From Acanthaster planci (Eukaryota; Echinodermata; Asteroidea; Valvatida; Acanthasteridae), in NCBI RefSeq assembly GCF_001949145.1, contig NW_019091389.1, positions 784,313 to 844,312 of the forward strand: a DNA stretch of 60,000 nt, in the 5' to 3' direction. Each line of letters begins with the position of its first letter. Within the stretch, counting starts at the first letter, position 1. Positions 1 to 10,913 of the stretch are shown here, one piece after another. Under the pieces are notes generated by a model, which was given only the letters and a program-made list of their open reading frames with translations, did no database searches and had not been told where the DNA came from. The position numbers and the translations under genes are program-made.

Positions 1-161
1 TTTATCAACTTCAGATAATATTGGATTGAACCCTAACCCTATGAAATTTGCCGATTGTCATCTGCGCGCGACTTGCGACGCCAGCGTTCAGTCCTCTCCA
101 ACTTCGGGAGACCATTGGGCTGATGCCGAGCCAGAAACTGCCCAGCAGTGAACAGTAAACA

Positions 162-170
162 GCGCCATCT
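162..170 (-). promoter_or_regulatory. CTCF-like core AGATGGCGC
   Basis: The minus strand reads CCAAGAGATGGCGCTGTT, one of five exact AGATGGCGC words in the window. The word fits the insect/vertebrate CTCF core (AG followed by R, K and GGCGC). Binding is an inference. Confidence 0.25.
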
Positions 171-230
171 CTTGGCTGGCAATGACTGAGAGAACATCAA
201 CACACGGTGCACAGGTAACAGATGACCTGA

Positions 231-259
231 CCTTGAAGGATGACAGTCATCCTTCAAGG
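231..259. repeat. Perfect inverted repeat, 14-base arms, 1-base spacer
   Basis: Arms CCTTGAAGGATGAC (231-244) and its exact reverse complement (246-259) flank a single A. It contains the GGATGAC/GTCATCC core also seen in the repeat copies at 10.75 and 14.1 kb. It can form a cruciform or RNA hairpin. Function unknown. Confidence 0.9.
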
Positions 260-3200
260 CCAGTCATTGACTGTAAATCACCATGGATCACTACCACTGT
301 TGCACATATTGGTACCTGTACTAAGAAAGTCATTGCACGACTGAAACGAGGGGTGAAGAATAGAGAATGGTGTTTTCATATTTGAATCATTAACTGAAGA
401 TTCAATGACTGTTTTATCGAGACTAGTCCATGTAAATGGGTTTCTTTGTCTTGATGTCTACGCGCGTAAACATTATGAAACTACATGTACCGTTTATTAC
501 TGTGATTCCAAATGAAAAGAAACAAAGTCTATTCACACCGTTCACTCAATAGACTTGCCAGTGATGTTTGAATCATACATTTTTGTATGTTTTGAATTAT
601 GCACGATCTTAGCGTGAATAATTCCTATTCGCCGGAAAGTTAATTGTATGGTACGCTGGTCTAAATAATTCGTGGAGGCTATTAATGTCACCACTTTTGT
701 TCAAACCCATTGCGTGCTGAACAGACATTTCTTAATCTATTGTCCTGATAAAATGTAACCCAGCGGAGAAATAGATAATTTATCCGTTGTTGAAGTCATT
801 CTCGGAATGTCGTCTGTGGAAAAAACGATTTAGAATCCATTAGCATGTGCTCCGATAAAGTGGAGTACGTCTTGTCAATTATTTCGGGGGACACTAGATT
901 TAATGGCCACTGGGTGATGGAGAGAGCGAAGATTTAATGCAGTGTCCAGTTTGAGCGCTGCCATCAAATTAGTGTTTACCTGTAATGGTTCAGGCGGGTC
1001 ACAATGGCGAAATAGATAGTTTGGCTGCCAGCGCTGATACTGCAGCGGAATCAGTCTACATGGCCCAGAGCAAAAGTCCACTTTACAGAGCCCCCCGCGT
1101 GGCATCAAACTGCTCTCTTTTTTCCCGTTCGGGGCACGAGTGCTCTGCAAATAAAAAGCAAAGTGCGCCGTGTACCAGGCAGACGAGAACGGCCGAGGGG
1201 GGAACGGACGGTCGGGGGGGGGGGGTTTCGGATCCCTTTAACGGTACACGGTGGATGGCTTGACTGGTAGCGAAGTGCAAGGTACGAGAGATGTACATGA
1301 GCCACGATTACATCGCCGGTCGCCTAAGCCAGGCGCCATTGCAGATACCTAGTGCCTGCCTCTTGCTTGTGTTGTTGGACGTTCCATCGTTTAATTAAAC
1401 TCTAGGGGGGCGGTAACGTCGAACAATGAAAGCCAATTACAGAGCACTTCGTCTTGCTGGGCCGGCAAACAATTTTCCCTGACATTCAAACAGCAAAACC
1501 CGGGGGACAGACGATGGACAGAAGCCAGCACTGCCACGGACGATGTTACTGTATCTCTGAGTCTTGAAGAAGCAAATAGAAAAAAAAATTAAAAATCACA
1601 ACCACTGTGTGACTGACTGGAGACATATTAGCCAACTCTGTACTATCAACGCGCTGCACTCACAATATTCACGTTCAAAATAGAAAAAAAAACAGTTGCC
1701 TATGTGAAATTTTACATTGAAATAAAAATGCTTTGGTCAAACAGTTCTAATTCTTCAGCATGCATGACACATTCTGGTGAAGAGCAGACTGCATAAGGAT
1801 ATATCTGGATAACAAAGCATTTCTGAGTGCAAAGATAAACAGCAAAGTCTATTTATACAAACAAAGGCTTAGGTGCAAAGTCGATCATGATTATCTCCAT
1901 TGTGATCAGGATTACAGTTACAAATTCCGTGTCGTTTCTGGAACTCAATTCAATATTAACGGTGAACAAAAAAGTTTGCATTTTTACAAACACATGATGC
2001 ATTAAAGGGGTTACCACCGGCATGACCTATTTGGATACCGAGTAGTACCAAATAATCAACATCAACGGTACCAAGGAATTTGCGCGCTGCACAGTCACTC
2101 TGAGCAATTTCGTCACATCTGGCGTTGGCGGCGTCCTATCATGTTTACGGTGCACCTTGCTGAGGATTTTTTTTCTCGGTTTCCCCCGGACATTTTCTTT
2201 CTCCTGCACGTGCATGTAATGACCGTAGATGATGATATACGAGGCTTGTCACCACGGTCCGTTTGATATGGAAACATATGGATTGCAGGGAGAGGCGGGA
2301 ATACCGTGCATAAACTATTACAAATATTTCAAGCGATTTCCTTGGCCTGTGGTGGCACGGAAATAATCCGCCAGTATGGAGCACACTGAGAGAGGCACGT
2401 AGTACGACATGACCCCGACGGTTTCGCACCAACCTCTGCCTTCAATTTTCTATGACAGCAAAAATGAATTAGACATGAAAACAAGCGTTGACCCACTGGA
2501 ACAACAAACTCACACCGAAAATTTCCGGGTATTGCTTCCTCGATGTCTTTTGCTTTGGTTAAATAAACGAAACAAGGAAAAGGGTAAAGTTTACTTCCAT
2601 ACTTCATGGTAGATCGACATTTCCTCTACACAGGACACACAATATCGTTTTACAGCGTACGACGTACATATATACGTGTACTTGTTACTTCATTCCATTC
2701 AAATATTTATACCAGGTGCTCTTGCGGTCACAAACAAAATTAATCAGGAATCCAGGAAGGAGCAAAGAGGGAACCACTCACGTCAAGCGGGTGAATCAGA
2801 AATCCTTTTAACCATGAGAGTCTTGACAGGATTGGGAATCGAATACGGGACTGATGCCAGTAATGGGGGGGGGGGAACCGTAATTACGGCACGCCCGTAG
2901 TCTTGATTGGGGAGACACGCTGGCCACCAGCTAAGCGAGGAGCGAAAAAATGCGGTCAGGAAAAGTGAATGGGAGGCAGTCTCCTAAAAAAAAATTATTC
3001 AAGGATACCCTTAATAGCCTATTCATCCGACAAAAACCCTGTCATTATGTCATCAAAAAGGTTTTAACAATACCGCAGCGGGGAAAGTGGACGATTTTCT
3101 CGGTTTATGCACAAGAAGTGCAGGGATACGATTAAGGCCTTTCTAGGGAAAGAAAGCCTTCAGACATGATCGGGATGGACCATTGCTGTGTACCCCATTA

Positions 3201-3804
3201 AGTGAACGAGCACGTTATAACGGGGCTGCTCTTTTCACTGGGATGACTCGTTATCACGTCCCCTGTGGACTGGGTGTATTTTGCGGTTGAACCAAGCCTA
3301 GATTTGCACTGCAACCATTCAGGACAACGGGGGCCATGATGCAACAAGGGTACCGACGGGGAATTCGTGGGAATAAGTGGCCGTAAGGAAAGATAGAAAA
3401 AAATCACCCAGGCGGAACTAGCGAAGGTCAAACGTCTACAAAATATACATTTATACCCCAAATAAAATGCTGGTGTGTTTTCAAAAGCAAGGTCGAGGCG
3501 TACACCGCAGTCCAACATTTCAAGCTTGATTACGTCTGTATTTACGCTAACATGTAGGCTCTGCGTTCACAAAATCCCTTTGCATGACGCACATTGCCAT
3601 TGGTATAGCGCCATTTAAACGTTAACAAAAAACGTTTTGGCATGAATTCAAAAAACAATCGTGGTATTTACACTGCGGCAACCGAAGGCTACGTTAGAAA
3701 AGACAGACTGTTATGAGTACACCGTCGGTAATAAAACAAAATATTTATCGTTTGTAAACTGCTGGCGCACTACTAAAACGAAGCTGAATTTTAAGGGTAG
3801 TTTC

Positions 3805-3914
3805 TTACGCTAGAAAGGCGGCCGCGCAAAGGTACCGATTTTTCTGAGGACAAGAAATAACGAATGTGATGGGGAATACTTCATACCGGAAACAAAGGTG
3901 TTGAGAAAACTTAC
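3805..3914 (-). other. 5' end of the intron after the 4686..3915 exon
   Basis: The reading frame stays open through the donor until a stop at 3805. Unspliced transcripts would add 35 non-homologous residues to the receptor N-lobe and then terminate. This segment has no similarity to the corresponding read-through of the paralogous exon, which supports its being intronic. Confidence 0.6.
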
Positions 3915-4686
3915 TTCTTGCATTGGGTCGCACCGATTCTTGGAGTAAGTCCTTTGCCATATTCCCCGTGTAATCCTCCTCTTGCTTATTGATTGAAAAG
4001 AATTTCACTGTTGTCCGAGATCTCACCAACGTTCGGTAAACCGATCCCATCGCCATGTAGCAGTCATTGATTTCGATTTCGGTGTCAAAGAACACCAAAG
4101 CACTAATGTTCCATTTTCTGTCCAGAAAATACCTAGACACGGCCGCACCCTGTTTCATGAAACTCCCCTGGACTCGGGTGAGGGTTGGGAACTCCTCTTT
4201 CTGCTGTTCGCGGAATCCCCCTGCTAGACCGCCGGCGGTTACGTGAGGGATACCCCAGTGGCCCACAAAGCGGCCGGTACCGGCTGTGGCGTACTCGCAG
4301 CCCGGACCCAAGAACATGTCCGGCTTTTTGCCGATCTGCAAGTCCACTACCCGAAACTGGCTGGTGCTCAGCTTGCACTGGGTGTCAGCGTCGTACAGGA
4401 TCACTTCCCGACTCTGCAGGGTGGTCCGACGTACCGTCTGGAGAGCCATGTTGATGGCAGGCAGGACCATCTGAGAAAAGAAAGGGTAACGAGCGGGCTT
4501 TCCGACGTACAGTGGCTGGATTGGGTACGTGGGAAGTAGAACAGCAATCTTGATAGTTTGATCATCGCGGTCGGTGACGTTTAAATTGCAGTCATCTGTG
4601 AATACGGCACCTGTTTCCAACATCACAATTGCTAATACGATGGCTAGGCTGTATGCAACAAGTTTCAAGCAGAAGTTGGCAACCAT
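3915..4686 (-). CDS. First coding exon of a natriuretic-peptide-receptor-like protein (ANF-receptor ligand-binding domain, N-terminal lobe)
   Basis: This exon encodes 257 codons plus one base of a secreted or membrane receptor. The start is the ATG at 4686, with strong context (AAA before, G after); it is the first in-frame ATG after a stop at 4746-4744, and codons further upstream begin only with TTG. Residues 1 to about 28 form a hydrophobic signal peptide. The ANF-receptor lobe follows: ARYPFF..MVLPAI helix, FLGPGCEY at 125-132, GRFVGHWGIPHVTAGG at 138-153, EFPTLTRVQG at 165-174. Cys104, Cys130 and Cys209 align with Cys60, Cys86 and Cys164 of mature NPR-A; the first two form a disulfide there. 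N-glycosylation sites are at Asn36 and Asn193. The frame runs on into AGAA|GTAAGT, a near-perfect splice donor (intron begins at 3914, phase 1), so the 35 further open codons are intron. The second lobe, transmembrane, kinase-homology and cyclase exons are not visible. It could belong to a receptor guanylyl cyclase or a clearance-type receptor. Confidence 0.85.
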
Positions 4687-4837
4687 TTTAACGACGACAT
4701 TTGTACAGCGTTTTTTTTCCCAATCAAAACTGCGTGACAAGTACTATAGGCTTCCACCCTGGTTCCTGTCAACGCTCAACTTCTCTGCCACACACTACAA
4801 CGCCTTCACTGTCCCCAATGAACAAACGCTGCACATA

Positions 4838-4993
4838 CTTTATACATACACGTGGATATGCCAATCACGATGAGGATAATCCACACTGAAACGATTGGCC
4901 GCAGCAGGAAAAATAAACAGACTCGGAGTTTTTGGACATTCAAGGCAACCCTCGTCGCTGTCGGTCATGCTGGTAACTTCACCGTCTTTTATA
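4838..4993 (-). promoter_or_regulatory. Candidate core promoter with two TATA boxes upstream of the 4686 exon
   Basis: On the minus strand a TATAAAAG box occupies 4993-4986 and a second TATAAAG box occupies 4844-4838. They lie about 300 and 150 bases upstream of the receptor ATG. With the usual 25-30 base spacing, start sites would fall near 4960 or 4815, giving leaders of about 275 or 130 nt. The longer leader would carry a short upstream ORF starting at the ATG overlapping the second TATA box; the shorter would avoid it. No comparable TATA box was found within 400 bases of the paralogous exon at 7599. Motif evidence only. Confidence 0.4.
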
Positions 4994-4999
4994 AGTGTA

Positions 5000-6842
5000 A
5001 ATGAGCGGCTCACGCCGACTCCTGTGTGTACAACAGTTTAATTAAGTCCTCTGAAGAGTTGTCAGGAGTTGACGCGCCAGTTGACACATCAGGACAACCA
5101 CAGAGGAGCAGTTTGTGATCAGGGGATAATGACACGTGCTCCTTAGCGTGTGTGTGCGTGGTCTGTGTGTCACCACACACGCCAGCCAACACCGTGTGAC
5201 GACCCCGATGCATCAACTCCACAATGAAGTTATTTCCCACTACTTAACAACTTTAAGTCACAACTCGTCACTCATATGATGGACAGCAAACCGCATAGTT
5301 ACACCACTGGCCCCGGTTTATACTTGTTCCCCGTGTGGCCGCTGTATCACCGACACAAACCTCTCGCCTCGAGTCATATGAATTGGGTAACAGAGTAGAC
5401 CTTGCCCAGCTAATAATTTCGCATTCTCTGTGCTCACTGACTATTGACCCTTACAGCGCAAGCGCTCAACAGCGATCTCGCCAACATTACAACACGATGC
5501 AAAATGATTTATTAGTGCCCCAAATCCTAGCATACAATATGGTCCATACACACTGATCTGGGATCATAATCGTTGATCTCCTTGTGCATGCAACTTTTTT
5601 TGTACATGGTTCGATCAAATGGACTAGATGGGGAAAGTTTTAACAATGTACATCCATTCGCGAGCTTCACGTGAATAATGTACAGCGCATGTTCACGTTT
5701 TTTCGTTTGGCAAGGCAAGCGCGAATGGCTGGCATGAAAATGAAACGGGAGCACGGTTGACGTATATGGGATGAGATGGTACACGGCGGCGGGTTTTTAA
5801 TCAGATTTTCCACGGGTCATGGGTAAATGAGTGCCCTCAATCCCCGACCTGAAGTGGGGGGAAGCTGGTCGAGTATATTTTGGTTATCCCGATACATGTT
5901 GTTCTTGCACGTTGCTGGGGTAATTAATTAGCCAGAACCCCGCCATAATGTATCCTGTTATCGGGCTGCTTCGCTCAGCGTGCAAAGCTAGATGGGTAAT
6001 GGAAGTGGTTCGCATAGGAGGAATTGGCTAGACCAGTTTGGTTGAATTGAATTTACGACGGATTCCCAGCAGTGAAACCCGGTGTCAAAAGGTCAACATT
6101 AGCAGGAAATTATGTACAACGTAAAAAAGTAAGGAACTCAACAATGGTTATTGGGCACCATTCACTTAGGGAATACGAAACACCTGTTAAAACATTGCAA
6201 ATATCAATTCGAAGATGCTGAGTCGCACTGGTGACCAATTGACTCTAGTGCAAAGGCGTATGAGTATGACGAAATACCTGCAAGCATTCACTAACTGAAA
6301 CGTTCTAGAATGGATATTGAGAGCACAGATCGGAGCCAAGTGTGAACTAAAAATGCACAGTACAACAAAAATCTCATTTTCCCGTCTTTGTCGTTCGAGT
6401 GTTTCGGACATGGATTATTTTGTGTCTGTTGCTCAAGACTTTCAGTTTCAAACTCGTGTTAATGTGAGGAACGTCAGTTTTGTGCGAGGGTACAAGATTT
6501 GACCTCTTCATGTACATGTACATGTATATCTCTGTTACATGCTGCGGTGCAAATTCACCGCTGTACACTTTGCGGCACCTTGTTTCCACTTTGAGTGGGT
6601 CGTTGCTGAAGGCGTGACCTGCTTTTTCCCCCAGTAATACTTTCATTTGTTTGCCTGTGTGTTCAGTCACCGTGTACACTGTGCACGGCCGTCATGACAG
6701 CACGGTGCAATCTTAAATGTAAACATGGTCTTTATGGCCTCGCCAGGCACTAACCGGGCCTTGGGGATACAAGAACATGATACTTCAAATACAACGAGAA
6801 TTCGAGAGTGAAAGCGGGGACAGAGTGGAAGAAAGGTTTTAC
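5000..6842. other. Spacer between the two receptor exons; no exon recognised
   Basis: About 1.8 kb lies between the upstream end of one receptor exon's promoter and the donor of the other. Open frames are short and do not match ANF-receptor, kinase or cyclase sequence. It contains a GT/AC-rich patch near 5148-5180 and a TACATG-type repeat near 6509-6528. It is too short to hold the dozen or more exons expected for a full guanylyl-cyclase receptor. Confidence 0.5.
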
Positions 6843-7599
6843 CTCGTGATGCTGGCTGGACCATCTCAACCAGGATCGTTTTCAAATCCTCGTACGAGAA
6901 GTACTCTTCCTGCCCGTCCATCTGCTTGTATTTGGGCAACATGCCGGATTTGTTCATTAAATTGTATATGGGCGCCATGCCGAAAGGACAGTCGTTGTTG
7001 ATGGGCTTCGCGTTGTCGAAGAAGATGAGGAAGGTGTGGTTCCAGCCCATGTTCAGCATGTACTGGATGACGAACTTGGCCTGCTTCAAGTAGGTACCCT
7101 GCACCCTGGTCAGGGTGGGGAATTCGCGGCTCTTTCTCCCGTACTTGTTCAGGAAGCCGTAGGCCCGTCCTCCAACCGTGACGTGCGGGATCGTGTAACG
7201 GCCCAGGAGCCGCCCGACTCCGGAGGCCACGTACTCGCAGGCCGGACCGAAAAAGGCGTCCTGGTAAACAGGGTTCTCAGAGATCGTTTGTATCAGAATG
7301 ACTTGGCCTTCCACTAGGTTGCCCCTGGTGTCCCTCCTCACGAAGGAGATGTTGAGACCCCATGTGTCTCTGACCTTTTGGTTAGCGATGTCGATGGCCG
7401 GAAATACCATCTCTTGGAAGAAAGGGTAACGTAGTAAATGAGAACTGTTGGCTGACGGCAACATGGCAGTGACTGCGAATATCGGGTTTCCCGTCGTCTT
7501 GTCGGAAACGCTCACATTTTGCGTGTCAATTGTACTGGTTGTGAATGCAATGCAAAAGATAGGCAAAATAAAGATTACAAAGTTAATCTTCATCGCCAT
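6843..7599 (-). CDS. Second, paralogous first coding exon of a natriuretic-peptide-receptor-like protein
   Basis: This exon encodes 252 codons plus one base and is homologous along its length to the exon at 4686..3915. In-frame ATGs are at 7665, 7599 and 7593; 7599 is chosen because it has G at -3 and +4 and starts directly at a hydrophobic signal peptide (residues 1 to about 22). Motifs in order are RYPFFQEMVFPAI, FFGPACEY (116-123), GRLLGRYTIPHVTVGG, EFPTLTRVQG (159-168) and INNDC. Cys121 and Cys204 match NPR-A Cys86 and Cys164. The partner of Cys86 (NPR-A Cys60), kept in the neighbour, is absent. Potential N-glycosylation sites are Asn28, 51, 83, 187 and 216. The exon ends at CGAG|GTAAAA (intron from 6842), phase 1, at the residue equivalent to the other exon's end. 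Translation continues open in the intron to 6667, as expected by chance. No stop or frameshift interrupts the exon, so it looks functional. The rest of the receptor is not seen in the about 2 kb before the next copy. Confidence 0.83.
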
Positions 7600-8250
7600 C
7601 ACGCACAAAATCTGACTACTCACGGACTCCGTCACAAGAAAGCTGCAGGTGCACCAGCCCAACATAGGCACAGGCCGCTTATCGAATACTCAGCAGCATT
7701 TTTGGTCGAGAAAAGTACATGTCTAGAAGTCCTGCGGCCCGGATCCCAGATTCAACACCAATGCAAACAGACAGCAACTCGGGTTGTCCCACACTTGGCA
7801 AAGTAACATTAGAGTTCTAGAGAAGACCATGGCAGTATGGTATTGCTCTCCACAATTTTACAATGTATTGTTTGTAAAGGGCTTTAGCTGTGCTCATCGC
7901 CATAATTATATTTCACGTGCATTCTTCTTGCTCAGATTGGCATCGGTGATCAGCAGGCCACGGAACTCATATGCGCTCACCTGAAATGAAGCAGGTATTC
8001 CCGATTTATCCGCACGTCAGAGCAATAGCACACACTGGAACAGTGCAAGGTGGCGCGTGCTCGTTGGCAATGTATCGGCACAGTTGGATGCGCGTGATCA
8101 GTCGTCCTGCTGTGAGGAAGCGCGGGGGAAGTTTAACTCCACGTCCAGCCTCCCGGGACGATGTTCCTGCACATTTAAGCGCCGGTTAGTCCGGTGAGCG
8201 CCGCTTGGTTTCGATCGCACCGGCCACACAAGTCTGGCGCTCTTCAAGCA

Positions 8251-8354
8251 GATTGGCCGTCACACCACGCTGCGATTGGATTGGCCTCACTCCCTTGGTT
8301 AAAACAGAGCGACATGTCGCGTCGTAGCCCGGGAGAGAAAAACAGGTATAAATT
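8251..8354 (+). promoter_or_regulatory. Weak candidate promoter: reverse CCAAT boxes plus TATA box
   Basis: ATTGG (reverse CCAAT) occurs at 8252-8256, 8275-8279 and 8280-8284, followed by TATAAATT at 8347-8354 in a locally GC- and CpG-richer stretch (about 8040-8480). Spacing is typical of a CCAAT/TATA promoter. No convincing coding exon follows: the nearest ATG (8426) opens only a 17-codon frame. It would be divergent from the 7599 receptor exon. Motifs only. Confidence 0.2.
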
Positions 8355-9898
8355 CAGACCTTGCCCGCATTGCCTCCTGTCTCTCCCGCACTAGTCGGTC
8401 CGCTAGTCCATTGCTCCGAGCCACCGAATGACCCTCGTTTTCGGTGCGCAGGCGCACGGGTACCAACTGGTAATACAATAGATTCTAAAGTGAACTGCGC
8501 CAGCACTGAACATGCAGCCTATCCCCAAGAGAATGAGAGGTCGAAGTCATAATCGTCTATCTCGTGCAATGGTAATATTTTTATAGCGATCAATCACGTC
8601 AACACAGCTTCTATATGAATATTACATGTATGTAGTTGGGTGCTGGGCACATTTCTATTGCGGTCTTTCCCTAATTCAATAACGGTTGCCCCCATCCAAA
8701 CGTGCAGTGGAAACAACTTCTTGGTCAGGAGGGTGTTAAGCTTGATTACATTAGGCGAAATGCCGGTACTGTATTTCAGGGTATGAGGTATATGACAGTA
8801 TCAAATCCGGCTCCTCCTGATCACACGATCTCATCCATAGCCTATGGCCACATCACCGCGTATCACGGACGGATGCGCGTCGACAATTCACTGATGAATG
8901 CGCGTATTTAATTGAAGTCATTTCGGGCCGGGCGGGCCCCCCAAACCAACGACGCTCTTGCGCTTATAGCTGGCTTGATTTATTGGGGATTCTGTGTAGA
9001 CTCGAGCGCAACTGGAGGGTGCCAGTTATTTGAGAAGGCACGATTTTTTTTTTCGATTTAGGTGGTAGGTCGGAGAGCTTCATTGGCAGATTGACTGTTG
9101 CTGTGGGAATAATTAGATGTGGATGTCAACTACTGGTGTCGAATTACATCAATGATGAAGATTCATTGGCATTAAAACATTTCCCCCTAAATTGGGATAG
9201 ATGTTCACTGTTCGCAAAACAGCAGCACATGATACCAAAAAGCAAACAGAAAAGTAAAGGGACTATACGACGCCAGTCAAATGTCAATTCTGACTGCACA
9301 AATTTAATTAGCATAATAAGCACGGGCCCACGAACGTAACTGCGCAAATTCTGTATGTTCTCGAAAACAGATGTCAAACAGGCAAATGTATTAAAATGAA
9401 CACGCCAATCCAGATGTTTGCACTTCCTGGTTCCCTGAGGAGGTAAAACAAAACACAAAGGCAAACATCACACAAATCAATACCAACATGTGACACTACT
9501 GCACCAGGGATACACACCATCTTTGTTTCCGTGTGTTAACTTGAGAACGGCACAGAGACGTTGTGTTTTTACTGCTCAGTCACAACCGTCCCGATCATCA
9601 ATAATCCGCACCGTCATCTGTCACTATACTCCCGCCCGCCTCGTGACGCTTTTTGATGTAGCACCTTGACTAAAAAAATGTTAATGTCTGTGCGATGCTT
9701 TGTCGCAGCGCTGCCGGCTAAACTGTGCCCGACCAGACGCCATTATGGTGGAAGAAGCGCGCAACGCGCACGTACTACCGGCGTGCGAGCGTGGCATTAC
9801 CCCAGTAACTGCTTCTGATTCTACCTGTCGAAGTTAATCTTTAAATCTCCATCCCTTTGGTCGTACGGTTCACATCAACCGCTTTTTCTCGAGATATG

Positions 9899-9922
9899 GT
9901 TGTTGTTGTTGTTGTTGTTGTT
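9899..9922. repeat. (GTT)8 microsatellite
   Basis: Eight uninterrupted GTT units just left of the hAT-type MITE. Confidence 0.97.
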
Positions 9923-9988
9923 ATGACCATTCTGGACAAACAACACGAGTCATCATAGGCCAGCCAGTGACCGTCCAGCACATACCGG

Positions 9989-10200
9989 CAGTGGCGTATC
10001 CAGCGGTGGGGAGGGGCGTGGGTGGGGCCGATGCCCCTGGAGACATGTTACAATTTTTTAAAATTAACTGAAAGTGCTTACACTTTCGGACAGTGCTACC
10101 GCCTTTCATAGAAGGGGATGGTAAGGATTTTTTGGATAAAAAAATTGCCCATTATCTGATTATGCCCCTCCCCTGGACCCCAAGCGTGGATACGCCACTG
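9989..10200. mobile_element. hAT-type non-autonomous element (MITE)
   Basis: A 212-base element with perfect 14-base terminal inverted repeats CAGTGGCGTATCCA (9989-10002; complement at 10187-10200). The similarity continues inward as G-rich (left) and C-rich (right) tracts. CAGTGGCG-type termini are characteristic of hAT elements. The flanking octamers CATACCGG and CACGCCAG match at five of eight positions, compatible with an old degenerate 8-base target duplication. There is no transposase reading frame. Confidence 0.85.
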
Positions 10201-10201
10201 C

Positions 10202-10750
10202 ACGCCAGGTGTGCGCTTTAAATGTTGATGCAGTATGGCACACTATCTAGAACGACGGGACCAAGGCTATGTCCTAAATAGCCTGTCCATCGTTAATATT
10301 CAGAAGCCATCTTCAGGCAGCCAGAATGAACAAATTCATTAAGGCAAATCTTAATTCGATGGAGATCAAATACATGCAGTTTGAAAATGTCGAAACAATC
10401 TTGTTGAAAAATTAGAGTACTGCAAATCAAACAACGTGGCGTAGCTTTTAAAAATATTAGCATAAATAGTTACCATCTTTCCTTTTTCAATTTTTTCTGG
10501 GGTTTTTGATCTTTTCCATTTAAAGGACACTAATCTGAGATATTATACAACACCTGCATGAATCCTTGCCACTGTACTGTTTGCGGGAACCAGTCTAACA
10601 TTCCACGGTATAATGCGGTGATCGCGCTTCGGATAAGAATCTACGGAGCTCTGAGAGTGCCATCCGACTTGATGAGATCCTGACTTGTTATTTTCTCGGG
10701 ACGACGGCATAAATGCAAGCAAGATGTTAACATACTGAGAAACTTCATCA
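10202..10750. other. No feature recognised
   Basis: AT-rich sequence between the hAT-type MITE and repeat copy A. Only short chance open frames are visible. Confidence 0.5.
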
Positions 10751-10752
10751 TG

Positions 10753-10913
10753 GGATGATGACATCCTAAAACTTGGATGACGACATCCTGAGAGAATTTA
10801 TTACATGACGACGATTTCCAGCAGCTGTGACGCCTACTTCACTACTTGTTATTGTCCCGTTCTATAAATTATCTCAGCATATCGTCATCCATTTTTTACA
10901 ATGTCGTCATCCA
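10753..10913. repeat. Diverged repeat family, copy A, with GGATGAC hairpins
   Basis: The copy contains GGATGATGACATCC (10753-10766), then TGGATGACGACAT (10774-10786), whose exact reverse complement is at 10901-10913. Internal blocks ACATCCTGAGA, TTTCCAGCAGCTGT and ATAAATTATCTCAGCAT occur in the same order and orientation in the copy at 14.1-14.3 kb. It is probably a non-autonomous fold-back element; exact ends were not resolved. Confidence 0.65.

Larger units (their letters stand above)
1..3804. other. Non-coding sequence left of the receptor exons; no exon recognised
   Basis: If the receptor gene continues, this is intron. Open frames here are short and none resembles the second lobe of an ANF-receptor domain. 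The stretch contains a perfect 29-base palindrome at 231-259, poly-G tracts at 1214-1225 and 2865-2875, the palindrome CCGTAATTACGG at 2878-2889, and AT-rich sequence with A-runs around 1570-1700. Confidence 0.5.

Noticed and set aside
31-41. CCCTAACCCTA, resembling an interstitial telomere repeat
   Set aside because: Fewer than two full units; expected by chance.
3915-4740. Extended N-terminus of the first receptor exon beginning at 4740
   Set aside because: The codon at 4740 is TTG, preceded by an in-frame stop; the first ATG is at 4686, with strong context and an immediate signal peptide.
5000-6842. Search for a second-lobe or kinase/cyclase exon between the two receptor exons
   Set aside because: No minus-strand frame showed the expected conserved motifs; a short divergent exon cannot be excluded by eye.
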